Source: Salticus scenicus
Taxonomy: Eukaryota; Arthropoda; Arachnida; Araneae; Salticidae
Length of the DNA: 64,000 nucleotides
Direction: 5' to 3'
NCBI GenBank assembly: GCA_963930645.1
Contig: OZ005661.1
Location: 194,097,532 to 194,161,531 of the forward strand
The number at the start of each line of letters is the position of its first letter. The stretch's first letter is position 1. Below, one piece after another: positions 1 through 10,254 of this stretch. The position numbers were made by a program, and so were the translations under genes. A model generated the notes under the pieces. That model was not told the origin of the DNA. It was given only the letters and a program-made list of their open reading frames with translations, and ran no database searches.

Positions 1-620
1 AACATAAAATGAATAAAATAATAAAAAAATTGCAATTTTATTTTCCAATTTTCATTCATTTATTTATTTATTATTATTATTATTATTTTAAGGCAAAATA
101 TATAACTTTTAAATACATAGCAACACAAATAACAATATAAACTTTCTAAATAATAACAATATATAATTTTTAAATTACCACAGATCTATGGTTCAATCAT
201 TCGTTTCTAAGTTATTGACGAAAATGAAAGATATGTGAAAGATACGCAAATTGAAAATTCCTCCTCTGTCCCCCGCGGGAGGAGCGATGTTCCTGCATGC
301 ACACAATTCTGTTCTTACTTCACTACTACTGTTATCAATAATTTATATTAATGTCACAATCATTCGTTCAAAATAGCTCTTATTGTGTACATTTATGGGA
401 AATTTTATACTATACTGCCATATTTAAAATTATGAAAAAAAAAAAAAAATCTGGAGTGACTCCACTCGACTTTCTGAACATTGAGTAATTAACAGCTTTG
501 TAGATAAAGTAAAGAAAGAGGAGTTGTTAAACAAATAAAAGAGAGAAAACCATAACAGAGTGTTTGAGTTGTTTTCTCCATATATTACACGATATTTTAT
601 TTAACGCTACTGAACTTTCA
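1..620. other. AT-rich non-coding DNA
   Basis: No gene or classified repeat is seen. There is a (TTA)n microsatellite near 68-88, a poly-A run near 435-448, and a small GC-rich patch near 268-300 that I cannot assign. Confidence 0.5.
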
Positions 621-1310
621 GCCCATAGATCCTAATGATAAAGAATATTTCGTCGTGTCCCTGTAAAAATCTATAAATGCTAGATTCACCAAAATGCTTA
701 TAGTTAGTGCAAAAGTGATTTATAATATTCATATAAATTTTCAGCTCAATTGAATAAGGCATTTAGATGCTATCGCACTTTTAAAAATTGGGTCCCATAG
801 GCCATAATGATAAAGAATTTTCTTTGTGTCCCTGTAAAAAAACTGTGAGTGCTAAATCCACCAAAATCTATACAGTTCGTGCAACTGTGACCTATAACAC
901 GTGTACAAATTTTTTGTTCAGATTAAATAAGCGTTTAGACGCTATCGTACTTTTAAAAATTCAGCCCCATAGGCCATAATGATAAAGAATTTTTATTTGT
1001 GCCCTTGTAAAAAAACTGTAAGTGCCAGATCCTCCAAACTCTATACAGATTGAGTAACTGTAACCTATAATATGTGTATAATTTTTTTGCTCAATTGAAT
1101 AAGGCGTTTAGATGCTATTGCACTTTTAAGATTTTGGTCCCATAGACCATAATGATAAAGAATTTTTCTTTGTGTCCCTGTAAAAAAACTATAATTGCTA
1201 GGTTCAACAAAATCTATAGGGTTCGTACTATGGTGACTTACAATATACGCACCAACTTTCAGCTTATTCGAACAAAGCGTTAAGACGCTAGCGTGTTCAC
1301 TCACAGACAT
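621..1310 (+). repeat. 172-173 bp tandem array, four units
   Basis: The phrase cccatag followed by a taatgataaagaat block recurs at 621, 794, 966 and 1139, giving spacings of 173, 172 and 173 bp. Each unit also carries a tgtccctgtaaaaa block, a ccaaaatctatacag-like block and a cgtttagacgctatcg-like block. The array runs directly into a CA-rich stretch and then the conserved end module that follows, so the two belong to one element. A single unit of the same array lies near 37840-37980. The open frames on both strands here are translations of the repeat and are not supported as genes. Confidence 0.85.
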
Positions 1311-1475
1311 ACACACACACACATACACACACACATACATACATCATCGTAAAAATAGTGAAAACAGACTCAGGGGACCTCGAAACGTAAAGAAACATCA
1401 AAATCTCGAGTTCGGATTTTTGACATGATTGCAATACTTTCCTCACTATAGTGTTCGGAAAGTAAAAAAAGGTCA
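1311..1475 (+). repeat. Conserved end module with terminal hairpin
   Basis: After an (AC)n run, this stretch contains ggggacctcgaaacgta, then aaaatctcgagttcgga, then a hairpin whose arms are ACTTTCC and GGAAAGT around a CACTATAGTG core, then an A-run. The same order of blocks is seen at 38000-38115, 57400-57525 and, inverted, at 49241-49400, so this is the shared end of a dispersed element family of unknown class. Confidence 0.7.
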
Positions 1476-2532
1476 ACAGCGCTTCATATTGAGCGATTGA
1501 TCCGAAAATATAATAAGCACCAGTTTAGTTTAGATCGGTCCAACTGCCAAGATTGGTTAAAATTCTTTCATTGGTTCGTAAGATCATAGATACAGCGTCC
1601 ACAAAAATTGTGAGACAAACACACAGACATTTTCTAAAAATGATCAAATCGCGTTCAGGACATTTCTTAAAATAAAAAAGCTTTATATATATTTTTAAAT
1701 ATTTATCTTTAAACTAATGCATTGTTCAAACTTACCTTACTGTAATTCTTAGTATAATCCATATTGGAACCAATAAGCACCCATTTTAAATAAAACCTAA
1801 AACACGCAAAGCAAAGTGCGAGTCAATAGTCAATTCTTCGGTAAATAAAAATTTCTCTAGTTTACTTTTCCCGCCAGCGCCAGTCGCTTATCAAGCATCA
1901 CGTGATCAAATCATGACAGCTGAAAATGCGTCTGTCTATGCTCAAAGGAGTACGTTATTTCCTTCTTGCGGTTTAATGTACATATACATTATTGTAAACA
2001 TTCAGTCAACATATTATTATTATTGTTTTTTTTTTTTTTTTTAACACTCGCTTACAATTTCTAGTGGATACAAGTTCGCATTATTTTTCCATTATAAATA
2101 AGAAGTACATATTTTTCGATTTTTAATTATAGCAAAAATTACAGCTAGTTAAACATTTACCTATCAAGAAAACATACTTTCTAAGTTATTATGGTTATTT
2201 ACAGAATTGTTTTTATTTTATTTTAAGCAAACATTTATTACTACTGATCTTTGATTACAAATTTTATCACTGACGTACATTAAATATCTTTCTAAATATT
2301 TTTATATAAACCTACCGCGACTCCCTATTTATAGTAATTAATTTCTTGTACATTTAATAAGAGAAAGTATTGGATTCGCAAAAATTTTCGACCTCGAGCT
2401 TTCGATGGATTTACACGTTTTGAGATGCGTAGAACACGATTTGACCATTTTTAGAAAATGTCCGTCTGTGTGTGACAAATTTTGTGCTAATTGTATATCA
2501 GGAACAGAATTTCATAAAATTTGATATGTTGT
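1476..2532. other. Non-coding, with two truncated inverted module copies
   Basis: At 1610-1665 a fragment reading cagacattttctaaaaatga is followed by a short piece of the end module. At 2350-2480 the same material appears on the opposite strand, with ttttcgacctcgag and a gtccgtctgtgtgtga stretch. The roughly 700 bp between them is AT-rich, with a poly-T run near 2027-2042. Nothing gene-like is seen. Confidence 0.45.
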
Positions 2533-3370
2533 GGCACAATGCGACTCATTAAAGAAGTCACATTTGGGTCATTATAGTGACTGTCATCTAAGAGTCCCAG
2601 TGTGACGCATTAAAGGAGTCACATTTTGGTCACCATAGTGACTCTCATCTGAGTCACAATGCGACTCATTAAAGAAGTCACATTTGGGTCATTATAGTGA
2701 CTGTCATCTGAGTCACAATGCGACTCATTAAAGAAGTCACATTTGGGTCATTATAGTGACTGTCATCTATGAGTCCCAGTGTGAAGCATTAAATGAGTCA
2801 CATATTGGTCACCATAGTGACTCTCATCTGAGTCACAATGCGACTCATTAAAGAAGTCACATTTGGGTCATTATAGTGACTGTCATCTAAGAGTCCCAGT
2901 GTGACGCATTAAAGGAGTCACATTTTGGTCACCATAGTGACTCTCATCTGAGTCACAATGCGACTCATTAAATAAGTCACATTTGGGTCATTATAGTGAC
3001 TGTCATCTGAGTCACAATGCGACTCATTAAAGAAGTTACATTTGGGTCATTATAGTGACTGTCATCTATGAGTCCCAGTGTGACTCATTAAAGGAGTCAC
3101 ATTTTGGTCACCATAGTGACTCTCATCTGAGTCACAATGCGACTCATCAAAGAAGTCACATTTGGGTCATTATAGTGACTGTCATCTAAGCGTCACAGTG
3201 TAACGCATTAAAGGAGTCACATTTTGGTCACTGTAGTGACTCTCATCTGAGTCACAATGCGACTCATTAAAGAAGTCACATTTGGGTCACCTTAGTGACA
3301 GATATATAAGAGTCACAATGTGACGCATTTGAGGAGTCGCATTTTGGTCATCATAGTGACTGTGACACTT
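2533..3370 (+). repeat. 59-60 bp minisatellite with higher-order structure
   Basis: Fourteen units start at about 2533, 2592, 2651, 2710, 2771, 2830, 2891, 2950, 3009, 3070, 3129, 3190, 3249 and 3310. Two unit types are visible. Type A has gagtcacaatgcgactcatt and a cattatagtgactgtcat end; type B has gagtcccagtgtgacgcatt and a caccatagtgactctcat end. The order reads A B A A B, A B A A B, A B A B, so there is a five-unit higher-order period near 298 bp. The motif TGAGTCA lies at most A-unit starts. The last units are diverged. Confidence 0.92.
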
Positions 3371-3446
3371 GTGACCATTTGTGAAGTCATAGTAAAGTCA
3401 CATCGACTGGCTGTGCTATTAGGGTAATGGGACATTATTGTTCATT

Positions 3447-3451
3447 ACATG
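3447..3451. repeat. Target-site duplication, left (acatg)
   Basis: The five bases acatg directly precede the 5' LTR and recur directly after the 3' LTR at 15987-15991, as expected for BEL/Pao integration. Confidence 0.9.
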
Positions 3452-4029
3452 TGTTGCAACATCAGTGCTTTCCCCCCATTCTTTTCCCTCTGTTTTCGCC
3501 ACCTGTCGCGACAGAGGGAATGCTTTTTTTTTTATTTTGATTCTCTTTTGGTTTTATTAGAATAAGATGCACTTTCGATTCGAAAGTGGAGTGTTAAAAA
3601 AGATGTAGACTTGAAAGGAAAGGCACTTTTACGGTGTCTTAAAATTTATTATGATTCTGTTTTATTAAAGAAGAAGAAAACTGAATATTTTGAATATACA
3701 GAAAGTTATTCATTATGTGAAGTAGAAATAATTTGAAAATTGTTTTATTAATCGTCAAATTTTGTACATATATTTCATTGTACATAGACCTCCATCATCA
3801 TCATTTAATTAAATATGTTAAAAGCAAAAGTTCCAGAAATATTATTTTGTGTCATCGATATTCTCTTCTAACTCCCTAAGTTTCAAGTCGGCCGTGAAAA
3901 GAAGAAAGGGTGAGTAACCTTTTTGATAATTAGTTGATAAATAATGAATGTGATTTCTAATTAAAAGATATTTATCGCTAGTTATAATCTAATTTAAAAA
4001 GAACCCATGAAAATATAGATTATATTAAA
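3452..4029 (+). repeat. 5' LTR
   Basis: It starts TGTTGCAACATCAG and ends in ATTAAA rather than the usual CA, a boundary fixed by comparison with the 3' LTR and by the target duplication. Within it, CCCTCTGT and ACAGAGGG near 3484-3518 could form an 8-bp stem. No clear TATA box is evident, so the promoter position is not assigned. Confidence 0.95.
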
Positions 4030-4033
4030 TTAG

Positions 4034-4051
4034 TGGCGCCCGAACAGGGAC
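4034..4051 (+). promoter_or_regulatory. Primer-binding site, tRNA-Lys type
   Basis: The 18 bases tggcgcccgaacagggac lie four bases after the LTR. They match the complement of the 3' end of tRNA-Lys (UUU), the same primer class used by lentiviruses. This fixes the minus-strand priming point and the orientation of the element. Confidence 0.93.
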
Positions 4052-4457
4052 GGCCGACTTGGTTTACTTTCTCCAACATCGAAATAAATAAATATAAATG
4101 TTATTTTAATTGAATATTTGAAAATTTGTTCTTTTGATGATATATAAATAAAGAGAAAAAGTTTTGGTTTTTAAGAAAAAGTTTCGTTTTCGTTTACATT
4201 TGAAATAAATAATAAATGATATTTATATTATTAGTTTTGTTCTTGAAATTTGTTCCTTTGATAAAAATGAAACGAAAGAATATTTTAGTTTGGGTTTGTG
4301 CAATACTTTGTGTTTTGAATTATTGCATTATATATTAATATGATGAATGCATAACTTTGAAATGTTTTCGTTTAATTAACAACTCTGACAAGAAATTTTA
4401 TTTGATAATTGATCAAATAATAATATTTTTAAAGATTTGTTATTTATAATTAGCATA
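4052..4457 (+). other. Retrotransposon untranslated leader
   Basis: AT-rich leader of about 400 bp between the primer-binding site and the first in-frame ATG of gag. Presumably it contains the packaging signal, but no structure stands out by eye. Confidence 0.6.
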
Positions 4458-4805
4458 ATGAGTGTAATTCAAAAACAAAAAAGAAGTGTTCTTAGAGCGC
4501 AAACCACGAAGTTAATAAATAAAATCGAAGGCAGGTTATTAGAAATTGATGTTGGAGAAGAAGAGTTAAATTTAAAAGATAGGGAACTGAATTCATTAGA
4601 TGATGAAATACAGAAAAATATCAAAGTAGAAGAGGTTGAAGAGGAAGATTTAAAATGCGATGAATATAATTCAAATATTTTGATTTGGAAAACTAAAGTA
4701 AAAAGTAAAATGATTAAAATAAAAAATAGTAGTAATTCTAACATTTTATCGACTAGCCCCGTAATAGAAGGTAATAGAACACCAAAATTAGATCAAGGTT
4801 ATATT
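4458..4805 (+). pseudogene. Gag N-terminal fragment, cut by hAT insertion
   Basis: An ATG at 4458 opens a frame of 116 codons up to the hAT insertion. The upstream TTG at 4437 is not a credible eukaryotic start. The product is highly charged (many Lys and Glu) and predicted helical, with an acidic run near residues 60-75, typical of the N-terminal part of BEL gag before the DUF1759-like region. After 4805 the frame reads into hAT terminal DNA for about 60 codons and stops at 4997; that tail is not native gag. The remainder of gag resumes after 10424. Without the insertion the frame on both sides agrees, so the hAT insertion is what interrupts gag at this point. Confidence 0.85.
4798..4805. 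repeat. hAT target-site duplication, left (gttatatt)
   Basis: The 8 bp gttatatt before the hAT element is repeated exactly at 10417-10424. Eight-base duplication is diagnostic of the hAT superfamily. Confidence 0.96.
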
Positions 4806-4985
4806 CAGTGTTGTGCACGAACGCGTTCATTTGAACGCGTTCATGAGCGTAGCTCAAAATTTTTGAGTTTTGAGTTGAACTTCGCTCGTTTTTTAAATTA
4901 TGAACTTGAGTTGAGCGTAGTTCGTTTTTTACACGAACTTGAACGTGAAAAAACAATTCAAGCTCAAACTCATTTTAAATATTTC
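4806..4985. repeat. hAT left subterminal repeats
   Basis: Next to the left end, the motifs gaacgcgttcat, gaacttgag and gagttgaac occur repeatedly on both strands within 180 bp. The right end has the same motifs. Such clustered subterminal repeats are usual binding sites for hAT transposases; the binding role here is inferred. Confidence 0.75.
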
Positions 4986-5035
4986 TGTCTGAAATAGGAA
5001 AAGGAAAGTGGAAGAAGAAAAGAACAGAAAAGAGA

Positions 5036-5394
5036 ATAATTGCGCAAAATGGATTCCGGAAAAAAAGGGAGCTTGGAAGAAAAGGGCACTTGGGAAAAAA
5101 GGCACTGGTAAAAAGGGCACCAAAAAGAAAAAAAAAAAAAGGGCACCCGAGAAAAAAGGGCATTTTTGAAATTTGAAATTTTCAAATACAATAAACATCA
5201 AATCAGGAATTTAAAGAATGATTTTTCTTAACACATTTTTAGAAATTTAAATCAATTAAATTGGTACCACTTTCTCTTACTATATACCTGGAGGATGGGG
5301 AGTCTAGGAGCAGATTGAAAGACAATAATTGTTTTTATATCACTTTCTTTTTGATTTTAATGAAACTGTGTCTAATATTCACTTGCTCTTTATG

Positions 5395-5427
<33 letters not shown>

Positions 5428-5470
5428 ACAGTGTCACACATACTTCGGGGACTGATGTCGGGGAGGGGGG
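5036..5470 (+). repeat. GGGCACC / CCTGGAGG repeat copy (empty-site reference)
   Basis: A run of aaaagggcac-like phrases (5060-5160) is followed by a block with tatatacctggaggatgg at 5281-5298 and ttgtttttatatcacttt. The same order is seen at 38440-38970 and 52080-52400. The tatatacctgg site here is uninterrupted, whereas at 38589 the same site holds a MITE. Poly-A near 5395-5425 and poly-G near 5465-5475 follow. Confidence 0.75.
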
Positions 5471-5475
5471 GGGGG

Positions 5476-7150
5476 ATTTTTTTAATAACATAGATCTGAG
5501 ATCGAACCCAGCACCTCAGCACTTCCTGCCTAGCAGCTTTGAAGGTATTTGTGCATATATTAATTTGCAATTTGAATGTAATATTACAGTGATATTTAAT
5601 TAGATTAAAAGTTTTTATGGAAATTATGTTATGAAAGAATGGCAAAGTCTCGTTAATTGTATATTTTACGAAATATTCATAAATTGTCTGTATTTTACGG
5701 AATGCTCTTTTTTTTTTTTTTAAATAAATATTTACGATTTTAAAAATGTTTTATATAGATTCAGTAAACTTTTAGTTACGAGAAACGATAACTATATAAT
5801 ATAAATAAATTTTGAAATATTTAAGGCAGCGTTTAGTGGAATAATCATCATTTTTGTAAAATTCTAATTTTAGTTTTAGGAGTTTTCCAAGATGAAAATG
5901 GTGATAAAAATTTCCAGCTTTCATACATTTCAATAGTTATTTCTTAAGACAAATAAAGAAATAAGTCAGAGACGCACCCACGGGGGGGGGGGGGCTTGAG
6001 GGGCTGAAGCCCACCCCAGAACCGGCTAACTTGGTAAAAATTTTAGTCCTAAATGAAGAAAATATCGTTAAAAATATTTATAATATTTATATACTATATA
6101 TAAATAATTATATAAATCTTTGAAATTCTTACTGTGAATAACAAATAAAATAAATTGATTGAAATAAATTGATTTAAAATATTTGATCTTTCATCTACAT
6201 CCACAGATAGAACTTTGTACAATTACTCTTATCCCCTTAGGGCTCACACACACATCTCCCAGCCCACCCTACAAGCGAAGCAAATGGCTTTTGGGAATAG
6301 CGGAAGTACCATTATTTTAAAGAAAAAGATGGACTATGGGCAGTTTCAGTGGGGCTTTCAGTTTTCTCACTTCATCCTTTTATCAATGAAAGGAAATGCT
6401 CGGAAATTAGTTTTATGAGGGTGGTTCAATTCGTCGCGGGTGTATGTTTTTTTTTTTTTTTTTTTTTTTTTGTTGTTGTTGTTGTTGTTGTTCTCCTATA
6501 TTTGGAGAAAACGGTTTCGGTAACAAAATCTCTGCAATCTGCTGCCCTTAGGCTGCACCACCCCCTTGTTGTGTATACATTGCATCCTTTTAAGGCGGCC
6601 TTGGAAAAAAAGAAGCTTTTAGATTTGGACAAACAGGCCAACCAAGTCTTTCCAGAATTAATGAGAAAAAAAAAAAAAAAAAAAAAAAACACACACAAAA
6701 CAGGATGAAATCATTATATTATTTATAATCAGTTTCACTGCATGCGAAAGACGCACCACATCTCATTTTCTGAAATTCGAATATTGATGTACACATTAAC
6801 AAGACTAAGAGGTAAATACTAATTTTATATTTGAATTATATTATACATTATTATTATTGCCTTGTTTTAAAACTCACTCATGTTTGAAAAGATTTTTAAT
6901 TTTTTTTATTATTGTAATAATAAATATTTGCATATTCAATATATTCGGAGAATTAATGCGAATTCTATCACTTTTATTTGTCTTTGCACCCGAGATTTAA
7001 CTTCAGTATATATGCTTGAAATCAAATGTCCTGTCATTTTAATGCTTTCATTAAGGTGCAATAGAAAATGACTGTCCCTTTAGTTAAATTTCTAAAAATT
7101 AAAATATATATATATATTTAATATTTCAAACATAAATTATCAAAGCTGAT
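5476..7150. other. hAT interior, low-complexity DNA
   Basis: AT-rich sequence with poly-G near 5982-5994, a poly-T then (GTT)n tract at 6447-6491 and poly-A at 6665-6689. Around 5967 a cagagacgcacccac start resembles a hAT-type terminus but no matching right end was found. The open frames here are driven by the homopolymers. No gene is supported. Confidence 0.5.
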
Positions 7151-7154
7151 AAAC

Positions 7155-7320
7155 AGAAGTGTTGGGTTCGAACCCAGGCCGCGCTCGTCGACCTAACTGT
7201 TCGGAGCTTTTTGTGGTTTTCTCCAAAACTCGCGTAAATACGGACTAAAACCCTTAGAAAGACGCCCATTGAGGGCATTCCACCTATAAGCTAGGACCTG
7301 GTATAGTCAATCGGTCTTAT
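7155..7320 (+). repeat. SINE-like repeat, copy 1
   Basis: This copy carries the box B-like sequence GGGTTCGAACCC at 7164-7175, then a gcgctcgtcgacctaactgt block, then actcgcgtaaatacgg and an end near tcaatcggtctta. Six or seven further copies occur in the window, mostly on the other strand. The tRNA-like head here is truncated. Confidence 0.7.
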
Positions 7321-7696
7321 GCTATACAACCAACCTAATATATAAATTTCAAAACTATCTGAAATAATCGTAATAATAAAAAATAAATTTTGTGCGTGAT
7401 AACCATAAACATATATATATACTTACATTAATATCATTATTGCTGTTAATATACTTACAAAGTTTAAAATCCAAACTTCCGAATAGAAATATTGCATTCA
7501 TGATTTTGTGATTCTAGCTAATCTAAAAATGTCCAGCAAAAAGGAAAATTGAGAATGATTTTTTCAAAATTGTTTTTCAATATAAATACACTTTAACACT
7601 TGTTTCTTTTTAGCTTATTCATTTTCATTTAAGAATTTTTCTTAGTCTGATTTGATTTCTTGTTAACTTATAATATAGTTTAGTTGGAAGATTTAA

Positions 7697-7907
7697 GGCC
7701 GATTGACTCCGCATGTGTCCTAGGCCTATAGGGGAAATGCCCTCCGTGAGAGTCTTTCTAAGTGGTCCTAGCCCATATTTATGCGAGTTTCGGAGGAAAC
7801 CACGGAAAATTCCGAACGGCTAGGCCGATGAGCGCGACCTGGAATCGAACCCGTCACCTTCCATCTACTAGTATTGAGCGCAGAACCGTTCAGCCGCTTG
7901 TGGGCCC
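7697..7907 (-). repeat. SINE-like repeat, copy 2 (most complete)
   Basis: Read on the minus strand it starts gggcccacaagcggctgaac, has box B-like GGGTTCGATTCC (complement at 7841-7852), then a body ending near 7697. The box spacing is like a tRNA-derived RNA polymerase III promoter. This is the best preserved full-length copy at about 211 bp. No oligo-A or clear target duplication was found, so the SINE assignment rests on the tRNA-like head and the copy number. Confidence 0.7.
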
Positions 7908-8385
7908 TTATAATATTATAAGAAAATGCATATTTATTAAAAAATATTAAGTTGTTTATCATTAATTTTTAAGAGGGAAAAAGTTGATTATTTTTTATGA
8001 ATATAGTATTAAAAAATTATCTAATTCTGTAATTCAAATAAGTAGTAGTTAAGAGAAAAATTAATTCGTATTCGGATTAATATGTCCCGTACAGATTTAG
8101 CTTACAAAATACCAAAAATCTGTATTTAGAAAATTAAACTTATTTCTCAATCAAGAATATGTTCATCCAACGTTGGCAATGATTCTCTGTCTTACGGCTT
8201 TTTCCGAACATAGAATTTTTTTCCTATTTAATCGTAAAAAAAATTATTCAAAATCTTGTTAAACAACGCTATATAAAAATTACTGAAGATTAAGATAGGA
8301 ACCATTCACAGTTTGAACAGCGAGATTTTAGAAGAATTGGACAGAAAAATGTTCTTTTTTTCTAAGCAATATTAATAAAGGGAAG
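7908..8385. other. AT-rich, nothing recognised
   Basis: No open frame, inverted repeat or known repeat family was recognised in this stretch. Confidence 0.4.
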
Positions 8386-8387
8386 AG

Positions 8388-8738
8388 GGGACTCTTCAAC
8401 TGTTGTCGCTGATAGCGAAACCCCGTGATATTATATGGGGAAACCTGTAATGCAAATTACCCATCACCTAATGTATTTTTTAAAATAATGTTTTGATATT
8501 TCACAATCGTTAAAATAATTCATCCTTTCAACACATTTTTTTTTTTTTTTTTTTTTTTTTAATGTTTTGTTTTAAAGCTTTAAAATGCGCATAATTAACT
8601 AAAAGTATTTTTCGCCCTTTACAGCTTCAAAACAAAATGTTAAAAATTTAAAAAATCCGTTTTCGGAAAACAAAAATCAGTTTAATGATATTACGAGTTT
8701 GGCTGTCAGCGACGATTGGTAAAGCATCCCCTTAAAAT
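8388..8738. mobile_element. Possible diverged MITE
   Basis: The left end aggggactcttcaac followed by gtcgctgatagc pairs imperfectly with the complement of the right end (aggggatgctttacc followed by gtcgctgacagcc) over about 50 bp. The middle is a poly-T run and AT-rich DNA. No target duplication is clear. Confidence 0.4.
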
Positions 8739-9815
8739 TAAAAACTGAGCAAAATAATAACTCACGCTAAGACATTGATTGATTTAATGTAATGATGATG
8801 TATGTAAATTTAGAAGATAATAAATAAAGCTATGTCGGAATCTCCCCCCCCCCCCCCCCACAAAAAAAAAAAAAAAAAAACTTTAAAAATGCTCTGTGTT
8901 TATCACTAGCTGTATTCATAATATTCGAAATTTTAAAATAAGTATTTTGCCAAAAATATATATATATTTATTCTGTCGAAAAATTATTCTATGGAAGTCA
9001 GTTAAGATCTCACTTTTATTTATTTATTTATTGGATATAATTGAGGAAATTGCCAAAATTTACCTTGTGAAAGGAAATTGCTTGAGAATGATAATTATTT
9101 TCGCTTACTTTTATGTTACACAAAACTTTGTTTAGAGTTCTATACTTCACGTTGCCTTTATAGGATAATTTCGCATTTTGAGTTGCCTTGAATATAGAAA
9201 TAAAACTTTTAACAGCTCCTGTATGGTTCTATTATCGCAATAAATGAAAAGAAATAAATGGAAGAAATTTAAATTTAGAATGCTAAAGATTATCTGGAAA
9301 TGTTACTTGAAATTTTTGTCTAAGATCAGTAAGTTACTGATACCATCTCTCTGAATAACTTGAAATGCATATTTTAAAATTTCCTTACAACTTTAAGTTT
9401 TTTTTTATGAATATGTAAATAATTGAATGGGGCATTGGGGGGAAGAGGGGAAATCCCGTCACTCAGAAATATAATATACAGAAAACAATTTATACGAATT
9501 CAGATTTCTATTTTTTATTTCATTAAACTTATATACTAAAGAAAGTATTGCTATTTGCTGAATTTTCGAAAATAAGATGTCACTACCTTTTCAAGTTTTA
9601 AGTCATAAATGTATAAATGATATTTTTTAAAACTGGATTGACCTCTGAGATAATTTGTTCTTGAGACAATTTGTACGCAAACTAACAAGTTGACACACAT
9701 GCTTATTCCTGCATAGTAAGCTAAATAGCAAGCGAAACTTTCTAATGATTTATCCAAGATCTCAAAACCGACATTGACTGTGGCGCAATCAAACAAAGAT
9801 TAATTAAATCAAACC
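8739..9815. other. AT-rich, with C-run then A-run
   Basis: A poly-C then poly-A tract lies at about 8846-8880. The rest of the stretch shows no gene and no repeat that I recognise. Confidence 0.4.
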
Positions 9816-9919
9816 ATTACACTATTTTTAAAACAGTGTAATTTGAAGTATTACACTATTTTTAAAATAGTGTAATTTGAAGTATTACACTATTTTTAAA
9901 ATAGTGTAATACTTCAAAA
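9816..9919. repeat. Three tandem palindromes, 34 bp period
   Basis: The block attacactatttttaaaa followed by tagtgtaat starts at 9816, 9850 and 9884. Each is nearly self-complementary. The third, with its flanks (tttgaagt ... acttcaaaa), forms an almost perfect palindrome of about 43 bp at 9876-9919. Such a structure could extrude a cruciform; function is unknown. Confidence 0.85.
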
Positions 9920-10254
9920 CAACGGAACCTGAACCTGCAAATGATGGAATTTGTCTCCTATTAATAAGTTTTCTCATGTGAATAATGAAACGTATTGGAA
10001 ATTTGAGAATAAAAACCACGCAAAAACGGTGGGTCCACTATTCAGAAGTGTCCGCTAAATAATTTTTACTACACTTAAATTAATAATTTATAATTAAGAA
10101 CTATAAGTTTATAAATTTAATTAAGCATTAAATTAAAAATAATCTTCATGGTAATTGGTAATTAAAAAAAAAAAATGTAAATTACCTATGAAAGTGTTCA
10201 CAGAGGAGATCTATTTAGAAAAGAAAAGATAAAGAAAAGAAAAAAAAAGCACCT

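Noticed and set aside
2533..3370. CRISPR array
   Set aside because: Units are contiguous and diverge along their full length without unique spacers; the DNA is eukaryotic.
4437..4457. TTG start upstream of gag
   Set aside because: Not a credible eukaryotic start; the in-frame ATG at 4458 is preferred.
4929..5201. Phenylalanine-rich minus-strand frames
   Set aside because: They translate purine-rich GGGCAC repeats and hAT end sequence; composition is that of low-complexity DNA.
5967..6020. Left end of another hAT (cagagacgcacccac then poly-G)
   Set aside because: No matching right end or 8-bp duplication could be found.
6349..6708. 119-codon frame
   Set aside because: Built from poly-T, (GTT)n and poly-A tracts; no family likeness.
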